From NCBI GenBank assembly GCA_003524565.1, contig DQGU01000134.1, forward strand, positions 1-14,748: 14,748 nucleotides of DNA, in the 5' to 3' direction. The notes beneath the pieces are model-generated. The model saw only the letters and a list, made by a program, of their open reading frames with translations, was not told where the DNA came from and searched no databases. Position numbers and translations under genes: made by a program. The first letter of the stretch is position 1; each line of letters starts with the position of its first letter. The DNA comes from Rhodospirillaceae bacterium (GTDB lineage: Bacteria; Pseudomonadota; Alphaproteobacteria; Micavibrionales; UBA2020). Positions 7,052-12,225 of this stretch are shown one piece after another.

Positions 7052-8116
7052 GTGATGTTCGGCAAGGACAAAGACAAAAAAGGCCCAGACATTCCCCCCG
7101 CCAGCCCCGGGCTGAAAACGCAGTCGGAGGCGAACAAGGTGCACATGTCTGCCCCGCCCCGCATCGGCCTTGCGCTCGGCAGCGGCCTTGCCCGCGGCTT
7201 TGCGCACCTCGGCGTTATCCGCGCGCTGAAACGTCACGGCATTGAACCGACTGTTATCTCCGGCTCTTCCATGGGGGCGCTGATTGGCGGCGCCTATCTG
7301 GCGCACCGCCTTGATGCGGTCGAGGAATGGGCTTATTCGCTGACGAAATTCAAGGTGCTGTCGTATCTGGATTTCCGCGTGAAGGCCAGCGGCCTTATCG
7401 GCGGCGAGCGTTTGATGAAACTCATGCTCGACAATTTCGGCGAAGTGCGGGTCGAGGAATTGCCCCACCCCTTCATCGCCATCACCGCCGACCTTGTGAC
7501 TGGTCACGAAGTATGGCTGCGCAAGGGGCGTCTGGTCGATGTCATGCGTGCCTCCTTCTCCCTGCCCGGTATTTTTCCGCCCGTGTTCATGAACAACCGC
7601 TGGCTGATTGACGGCGCGCTCGTAAACCCTGTACCGGTTTCCGCATGCTCCGCCAATGGCGCGCGCATGACGATTGCCGTCAACGTCGGCGGCGACATCA
7701 TCGGCAAAAGCAAACGCCCCGGCGATACCATCCCGACGGTGGCGGGTTTTGACCTGCTGAATTTCGAAGGGCCGCAGAACCTCGAAGAGCAAAAGAAAAA
7801 AGGGATTATTCAGCGCGTGTTCCGCCGCGAAAATTCCGGGCCGAGCATTTTCGGCGTCATGGTTTCATCGCTCAATATCGTGCAGGACCGCCTTGCGCGC
7901 TCCCGCCTTGCCGGCGACCCGCCGGACGTTTTGATTGTGCCGCGTATCGGCCATATCGGGCTGATGGAATTCGACCGCGCGGAAGAGCTGATTGAAGAAG
8001 GCGAAGCCGCCGTCGAGCGTGCCATGCCCGACATCAAAGCCGCCTACGCCGTCCTCTGCACCGAATACGCGTCAGACACCGACGACGTCGCCGTGCAGCA
8101 ACCGGCGCATGAGTGA
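7052..8116 (+). CDS. Patatin-like phospholipase (RssA/NTE type)
   Basis: A 354-residue lipid acyl hydrolase of the patatin family with a Ser-Asp dyad. The oxyanion loop is GSGLARGFAHLG (43-54). The nucleophile elbow is GSSMG (71-75) with Ser73. The second catalytic residue is Asp187 in the DGALVNPVPV motif. The first ~30 residues are charged and probably disordered, and there is no signal peptide, so it likely acts at the inner face of the membrane on phospholipids or lysophospholipids. The start is GTG 7052 or ATG 7055; GAGG (7040-7043) is 8 bases from the GTG and 11 from the ATG, so the two cannot be separated. It diverges from the MsbA-like operon, a possible functional link in envelope lipid handling (inference). 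Its TGA lies 5 bases from the end of the convergent lipoprotein gene. Confidence 0.93.
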   Translation: MMFGKDKDKKGPDIPPASPGLKTQSEANKVHMSAPPRIGLALGSGLARGFAHLGVIRALKRHGIEPTVISGSSMGALIGGAYLAHRLDAVEEWAYSLTKFKVLSYLDFRVKASGLIGGERLMKLMLDNFGEVRVEELPHPFIAITADLVTGHEVWLRKGRLVDVMRASFSLPGIFPPVFMNNRWLIDGALVNPVPVSACSANGARMTIAVNVGGDIIGKSKRPGDTIPTVAGFDLLNFEGPQNLEEQKKKGIIQRVFRRENSGPSIFGVMVSSLNIVQDRLARSRLAGDPPDVLIVPRIGHIGLMEFDRAEELIEEGEAAVERAMPDIKAAYAVLCTEYASDTDDVAVQQPAHE

Positions 8117-8121
8117 TACCC

Positions 8122-8583
8122 CTACCACGTCGTGCAATTTACAGATATACCCATTCTCGAGCAATTCGTGTAGCGCATACGATTCAGCTGTTGCATCTGC
8201 TGTTGCTGCTGCATGTTATGCATGCTTTGGTTAAATGACTGCAGCTCAGTTTGACGGCGCTGTTCTTCAGCGCGTTTCTCCAGCATCACACACTGCGAAA
8301 ACTCCGGCGTATTCTTTTTAAACCCATAAGATAAGCATGCAAGTTTTAGAGGGTCGCACTCCAATTTTCGGCGCTTTACCTCTGCGGCAATTTTAGTTTC
8401 ATTTTTGCCATCTGAACCCGACCAACCGGTATAGTTATAAGCGTTGCAAAGCTTATCGCTTTCAACTTGCTTTAATTGTTTCGCATTCATTTCAGAGAAT
8501 TCTAGATACTCTGCAGTACCCGCAGCACAGGCAGAAAGAAACACCAGCATAATAATGCTAAAAAGATGTTTCACGCCAGCCAT
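8122..8583 (-). CDS. Small Cys- and Gln-rich lipoprotein, unknown function
   Basis: A 153-residue protein with an N-terminal signal and lipobox LSAC at 16-19 (lipidated Cys19, followed by Ala20, so outer-membrane sorting is more likely than inner). The mature part has Cys at 46, 76, 83, 98, 141 and 150, which could form disulfides. It contains an LCNAYNY ... EVKRRKLEC module (45-76), a YGFKKNTPEFSQCVM motif (86-100), and a charged then Gln-rich helix (MQQQQQMQQ near 125-133). It ends TNCSRMGISVNC. Such short motifs recur in small bacterial lipoproteins of unknown role. The ATG lies 4 bases after the HAD gene stop, with AAGGA about 8 bases upstream, so it is probably the last gene of the HIT-HAD operon. 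GC is about 44% by manual count over most of the gene, far below both neighbours. Confidence 0.85.
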   Translation of the reverse strand: MAGVKHLFSIIMLVFLSACAAGTAEYLEFSEMNAKQLKQVESDKLCNAYNYTGWSGSDGKNETKIAAEVKRRKLECDPLKLACLSYGFKKNTPEFSQCVMLEKRAEEQRRQTELQSFNQSMHNMQQQQQMQQLNRMRYTNCSRMGISVNCTTW

Positions 8584-8587
8584 AAGT

Positions 8588-9517
8588 CTATTCCTTCATC
8601 CGCGCGCGTTCGCGTTCGCGCAGGGCGGCTTCGGGGGTTTGCCAGATGAGGCTGTCCAGCACCCAGTTCGGGCGGATGCCGCCGTAGATTTGCGCCAGAT
8701 GTTCCATCGACTTGCGGCGCTGGTCGGGCGAGATGCCGGCCGGAAATGCGCTGCCGTGAATGCCGGAGGTGATGAAGGCCGTATCCATATCCACCGCAAT
8801 CGCGCCCGCAATATCGTGCTGCAAAGAGTCGCCAACGACCAGCACGCGCGACGGAATGACACCTTCGAACAGCCCCTGTGCGTAGCGGAAAATGGTTTTA
8901 TGCGGCTTGCCAATCAAATGCGCCATACCGCCGAGGTCGTGATAGCGTTTGGCAACCGCGCCCGGCCCGACGGCGCGTTCATGGCCGTACACGGTAATCA
9001 TGTCCGGGTTCGCGCAGATGGCGGGCAGACGGCGCACGACGGCTTTTTTAAATACGGGGTCGAGGTCTTCCAGCTTCGTGCCGTTCGGGTCGAAACTGGT
9101 GATGAGAATGAACGAGGCCTCGTCGATATCGCTCGTAATCTCGACATCAAGACCATCCAGCAGCCCGCGGTCGTCGGCGCGGGAAATCAGGTAGCATTTC
9201 TTGCCGATGTCCTTGAACGGAGTTTCTTTTTGGGCGCGCAGGCCTTGCCATGCAACCTCGCCCGCCGTCACTACCGCTTTGTACATCGACGGTTTTATGC
9301 CGAGTTTTTTCAGACGCTCGATGTTATCGTCGGAGCGTTTGGCGGAGTTCGACAGGATAACCACCTGTTTCTTGCGCGCCTTGAGGTGATTGAGGCTGTC
9401 AATCACGCCGTCATAGGCATGAACGCCGTTATGCAGCACGCCCCACTGGTCCATGATGAACCCGTCGTAGCTGTCCATCAGCTCGTAAAGCCCTTGGCAA
9501 AACGTCATCGTTGACAT
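8588..9517 (-). CDS. HAD-superfamily hydrolase, class IIA (TIGR01459 type)
   Basis: A 309-residue phosphatase-like protein. Motif I is FIMDQWGVLHNG, with nucleophile Asp23. The second Asp of the usual DxD is Trp25, which is the norm for this alphaproteobacterial subgroup. Motif II is ILSNSAKR (54-61). Motif III Lys204 lies in IGKPHKTIF. Motif IV is VVGDSLQHD with Asp230 and Asp235. The class IIA cap lies between about 80 and 200. Substrate is unknown; relatives dephosphorylate small sugar or nucleotide phosphates. The ATG at 9517 has AAGGGG about 10 bases upstream and overlaps the end of the HIT gene by 13 bases. A second ATG at 9508 forms an ATGA overlap with the HIT stop and is the alternative start. 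Confidence 0.92.
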   Translation of the reverse strand: MSTMTFCQGLYELMDSYDGFIMDQWGVLHNGVHAYDGVIDSLNHLKARKKQVVILSNSAKRSDDNIERLKKLGIKPSMYKAVVTAGEVAWQGLRAQKETPFKDIGKKCYLISRADDRGLLDGLDVEITSDIDEASFILITSFDPNGTKLEDLDPVFKKAVVRRLPAICANPDMITVYGHERAVGPGAVAKRYHDLGGMAHLIGKPHKTIFRYAQGLFEGVIPSRVLVVGDSLQHDIAGAIAVDMDTAFITSGIHGSAFPAGISPDQRRKSMEHLAQIYGGIRPNWVLDSLIWQTPEAALRERERARMKE

Positions 9518-9966
9518 GCTGTTTTATCCCCTTTTGTCTCTGCCTGTTGTGCCTGCGGCGCGGCGAAATGGGCGCGCAGGCGCGCGATTTCCGCATCGCG
9601 GGCGGCCGCATCGTACGGCACTTCCGGAATGTCATGCGCCCAGACAGGCTTCGGCCATGCGGCGTCGGACTGGTAGCGGGCGAAAATATGAATGTGAAGC
9701 TGCGGCACCATATTGCCTAGCGCGGCGGTATTGATTTTGTCGGCGGCATAAAGCGTTTTGAGCGCCAGCTGCGCGCGCGCAATTTCGGACATGAGCAAAG
9801 ACTGGTCGGCGGCAGTCAGGTCGCAAAATTCACGCACCCCCTCGCGCATCGGCACAAGGTAAAGCCACGGCCAGTTTTTATCGTTTTTGAGGCACACGCG
9901 GCACAGCGCCCAGTCTTCGACATGGAACGAGCTGTCAGCCAAACGGTGGTCAAGTTCGAAAGTCAC
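9505..9966 (-). CDS. HIT-domain protein (nucleotide hydrolase/transferase fold)
   Basis: A 153-residue HIT-family protein of the type often annotated as diadenosine tetraphosphate hydrolase. The signature is NMVPQLHIHIFAR (85-97). The first His of the classic HxHxH triad is Gln89, while His91 (the nucleophile by comparison with FHIT His96) and His93 remain. The following SDAAWPKPVW is typical of this subgroup. Cys22 and Cys25 (CRVC) may be structural. The start is GTG at 9966 with AAAGGGGG immediately upstream; the nearby ATG (9970) is in another frame. It is the first gene of the HIT-HAD-lipoprotein operon. Likely cytoplasmic; natural substrate unknown. Confidence 0.9.
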   Translation of the reverse strand: MTFELDHRLADSSFHVEDWALCRVCLKNDKNWPWLYLVPMREGVREFCDLTAADQSLLMSEIARAQLALKTLYAADKINTAALGNMVPQLHIHIFARYQSDAAWPKPVWAHDIPEVPYDAAARDAEIARLRAHFAAPQAQQAETKGDKTACQR

Positions 9967-9991
9967 GCATCCCCCTTTGCATATCCGCCGC

Positions 9992-10011
9992 GCCTGCCCA
10001 AGAAGGCAGGC
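9992..10011. repeat. Hairpin in the leader of the HIT operon
   Basis: GCCTGCC (9992-9998), 6-base loop, GGCAGGC (10005-10011), a perfect 7 bp GC-rich stem. It is 26 bases upstream of the HIT start on the minus strand, with no T-run on either side, so it is not a terminator. A TATGAT -10-like hexamer on the minus strand (10029-10024) would put it at the very 5' end of the transcript; no good -35 was seen. Confidence 0.4.
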
Positions 10012-10070
10012 ACAGCAACAAACATCATAGGCGATGAATAAGGCTATAAAAAAGCAAAAAAGCCGCTAAG

Positions 10071-11051
10071 ATGATGGAAACCACCCGAAGGAGTGTTATA
10101 GAAAACACCATGCGCCGTCCTGTCGTCATTTTTAGCGCCTTGGCCTGTCTGGCCGCGCTCTGTGCCGCCGCCGTTTATTTCGCGCGGCCGGATTTGCTGG
10201 CCAGCCTTTCCGCCAAAGGCGATACCCCCGCCGCGCAAAACAGCGCCGCCACCGCAAAAACGCTGCCCGACGAGGACAAGGCGTTTTATGCGGAACTCGA
10301 CGCCATCGCCGCCAAGGGCAACGCCGCCGCCGTGACCGCGCATATCCAGAAAAACACCCGCGAAAAACCGCGGCTGCTGGCGGTATCGCTGGACTGGGCG
10401 CGCGACAATTCGGTCGGCCAGCAGGATTTGCAAAAACTCAACGCCTATTACTATATGCTCTACAGCGACCTTGCGTTTATGGCGTCACAGGCGTTCAAAA
10501 TTTCCGGCATGGATGCCGAACACAAAGACATGGTGCGCACGTCCTTTGCCAGCCTTCTGGCCTTTGACCTGCTGGCCGCCACCGACGCGCTGCGCTGCAA
10601 AGACACCAGCGCGCGCGAAGTGCGCGGGCATCTGGTCAAGCCGCGCTATGCGCTTCTGGAAGATGCCTTTGACTATCTGGCGCCCGAAGATACCTACAGG
10701 CTTTTCTTGACCGTCAGCCGCGCCGAAAACGCCATGGCCGCCCGCGCACCGAACAAAGAGCTTTGCGCGGACGGGGCGATTGGCAAAATGGCGCTGCTCA
10801 ACGACCCCGGCACGCGCCGCATCGATGTGGATAGTCCCGACATGCCCGGCGTCAAGCGCACGGTTCTTGTGCCCGCATCCGATTTCAAATTCACGCCCGA
10901 ATATGTGACAGATACGGAATGGCAGGAGGCACGCACCCGCATGCGCGCCGCCGTGCATGAATCGTGGATTCAGCGCCAGATGAACCACAACGTGCGCAAA
11001 TCACAAGGCGCACCCGCCCCCGCAGACGGCACGAACGGAACCACGCCTTGA
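10071..11051 (+). CDS. Exported or membrane-anchored protein of unknown function
   Basis: I do not recognise this 326-residue protein. A hydrophobic segment at about 17-37 (VVIFSALACLAALCAAAVYFA), preceded by Arg-Arg, is a signal anchor or signal peptide. An Ala-rich linker follows, then a mostly helical periplasmic domain (about 68-220) and a C-terminal part ending in a Pro/Gly/Thr tail. Outside the signal segment the only Cys are 176 (ALRCKD) and 232 (ELCADG), which could form a disulfide. The start is uncertain: ATG 10071 lacks a strong ribosome binding site, while AAGGAG (10088-10093) lies 16 bases before the ATG at 10110, which is too far for normal initiation. The stop overlaps the TTG start of the next gene, so the two are probably translated together. 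Confidence 0.8.
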   Translation: MMETTRRSVIENTMRRPVVIFSALACLAALCAAAVYFARPDLLASLSAKGDTPAAQNSAATAKTLPDEDKAFYAELDAIAAKGNAAAVTAHIQKNTREKPRLLAVSLDWARDNSVGQQDLQKLNAYYYMLYSDLAFMASQAFKISGMDAEHKDMVRTSFASLLAFDLLAATDALRCKDTSAREVRGHLVKPRYALLEDAFDYLAPEDTYRLFLTVSRAENAMAARAPNKELCADGAIGKMALLNDPGTRRIDVDSPDMPGVKRTVLVPASDFKFTPEYVTDTEWQEARTRMRAAVHESWIQRQMNHNVRKSQGAPAPADGTNGTTP

Positions 11052-12100
11052 AACCGCAAAAGAAAAACTATCCCCCGATATTTCCGCAGCCCGCCGCCGC
11101 AGAAGTCACGCAGATTACAGACGGTTTTTACTGGGCGCGGTTTTCGCTGCCCTTCGCGCTTGACCATGTGAATGTCTGGCTGCTGGATGGCGGCGAAGAC
11201 GGCATCAGCATCATCGACAGCGGATTCAACGACGCGCCCACGGTTGCGCAGTGGGAAGCGCTTTTTGCCGCCGCCCCGCTGAAAGGCCGCGCGGTGGAAA
11301 ATCTGTTTTTCACGCATTTTCACCCCGACCATTTCGGCCTTGCCGGATGGCTGCACAGTAAAACCGGCGCCCGCGTGCAAATGACGCCCGGCGAATGGCG
11401 TATGGTGCAATCGCTGACGGATGCGGACAATGTGGAGCGGCTGGAACAGCTTTACCGCCCTTACTACAACCACGCGGGCGTGGCCGAAGACGTGCTGGAA
11501 AAATTGCTGAACCGCCGCATGGGATACCGCAGCGTCATCCACCCGCCACCGCCGTCCGTCGAAACTGTACATCCGGCGCAGACCGTCATATTGGGCGGGC
11601 ATGCATGGCGCATCATCGGCGGCTATGGTCACAGCCCTGAGCATGCCAGCCTTTATTGCGCCGAAGAAAAACTCTTCATCGCGGGCGACATGGTGCTGCC
11701 GTTCATCACCCCGAACATCAGCTATTTCCCCGGCAACGCGCCCGGCCATGACCCTGTTAATTTATATATGGAAACACTTAAGGCCATCCGCGCCGAAGTG
11801 CCGGACGATGTGCTGGTGCTGCCGTCCCACGGCATCCCCTTCCGCGGCCTGCACGAGCGGGTTGATGATATTCTGGCGCATCACCACCACAGGCTGGATA
11901 AACTCTCCCAAGTCCTCGCGGAGGGCCCGCAAACGGGCTATGCGGCCATGCAGGGGCTGTTTGCCCACCGGCAGCTGAAATCCGGCGATGTTTTCTTTGC
12001 CCTTGGCGAAACCATCGCGCATCTGGTTTACGAAGTGCGCCGCGGCAATGTCGTTGAAAAATTTGAAGAAAACAGAATTATCTATCAACGCGGCTCGTAA
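11048..12100 (+). CDS. Metallo-beta-lactamase-fold hydrolase (LACTB2/glyoxalase II-like)
   Basis: A 350-residue binuclear metal hydrolase. The metal ligands are THFHPDH (His90, His92, Asp94, His95), His195 in GGYGHSPEH, Asp214 in IAGDMVLP and His261 in LPSHGIPF. A C-terminal helical domain (about 280-350: HHHHRLDKLSQVL ... ALGETIAHLVYEVRRGNV) matches the winged-helix tail common in LACTB2-like proteins. There is no signal peptide. The start is TTG 11048, which overlaps the upstream stop as TTGA, with GGAA about 7 bases before it. The longer in-frame reading from 10964 adds an Arg-rich stretch coded inside the upstream gene and is unlikely. The substrate (thioester, nucleic acid or lactone) cannot be told. 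Confidence 0.92.
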   Translation: MKPQKKNYPPIFPQPAAAEVTQITDGFYWARFSLPFALDHVNVWLLDGGEDGISIIDSGFNDAPTVAQWEALFAAAPLKGRAVENLFFTHFHPDHFGLAGWLHSKTGARVQMTPGEWRMVQSLTDADNVERLEQLYRPYYNHAGVAEDVLEKLLNRRMGYRSVIHPPPPSVETVHPAQTVILGGHAWRIIGGYGHSPEHASLYCAEEKLFIAGDMVLPFITPNISYFPGNAPGHDPVNLYMETLKAIRAEVPDDVLVLPSHGIPFRGLHERVDDILAHHHHRLDKLSQVLAEGPQTGYAAMQGLFAHRQLKSGDVFFALGETIAHLVYEVRRGNVVEKFEENRIIYQRGS

Positions 12101-12136
12101 AACGCCTGATATTCGGTCAAAAAGCAATAATATTAC

Positions 12137-12153
12137 GTCAACGCTTGGTTGAC
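12137..12153. promoter_or_regulatory. Operator-like palindrome over the pepN -35 box
   Basis: GTCAAC (12137-12142), five bases, GTTGAC (12148-12153): a perfect 6+6 inverted repeat. Its right arm overlaps the TTGACT -35 element at 12149-12154. This position is typical for a repressor or class II activator site. Confidence 0.5.
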
Positions 12154-12177
12154 TGAAACTTTCTGGCAAATTACACT
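12149..12177 (+). promoter_or_regulatory. Sigma70-type promoter of pepN
   Basis: TTGACT (12149-12154), exactly 17 bases, then TACACT (12172-12177). Both hexamers differ little from consensus. Transcription would start near 12184, about 40 bases before the pepN ATG. It is the best promoter match in the window. Confidence 0.65.
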
Positions 12178-12225
12178 GCCTGATATTCATTCTCATTCAC
12201 GCTAATGACCGGAGCCTGCACACCC

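Larger units (their letters stand above)
12104..12188 (+). repeat. 11-base direct repeat flanking the pepN promoter
   Basis: GCCTGATATTC occurs exactly at 12104-12114 and 12178-12188, with starts 74 bases apart. The second copy overlaps the predicted pepN transcription start. It may be a regulator binding site or chance. Confidence 0.4.

Noticed and set aside
6974..7792. 272-codon minus-strand frame opposite the patatin gene
   Set aside because: The plus strand has an intact GSSMG/DGA lipase. The minus-strand product has no family motif and runs through the divergent promoter region.
8186..8215. Apparent CTG/CAG trinucleotide repeat
   Set aside because: It codes for the interrupted Gln-rich helix of the lipoprotein and is too short and imperfect to call a microsatellite.
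10964..11047. N-terminal extension of the MBL-fold protein
   Set aside because: It would overlap the upstream gene by 88 bases and add an Arg-rich shadow sequence. The TTGA junction start is more plausible.
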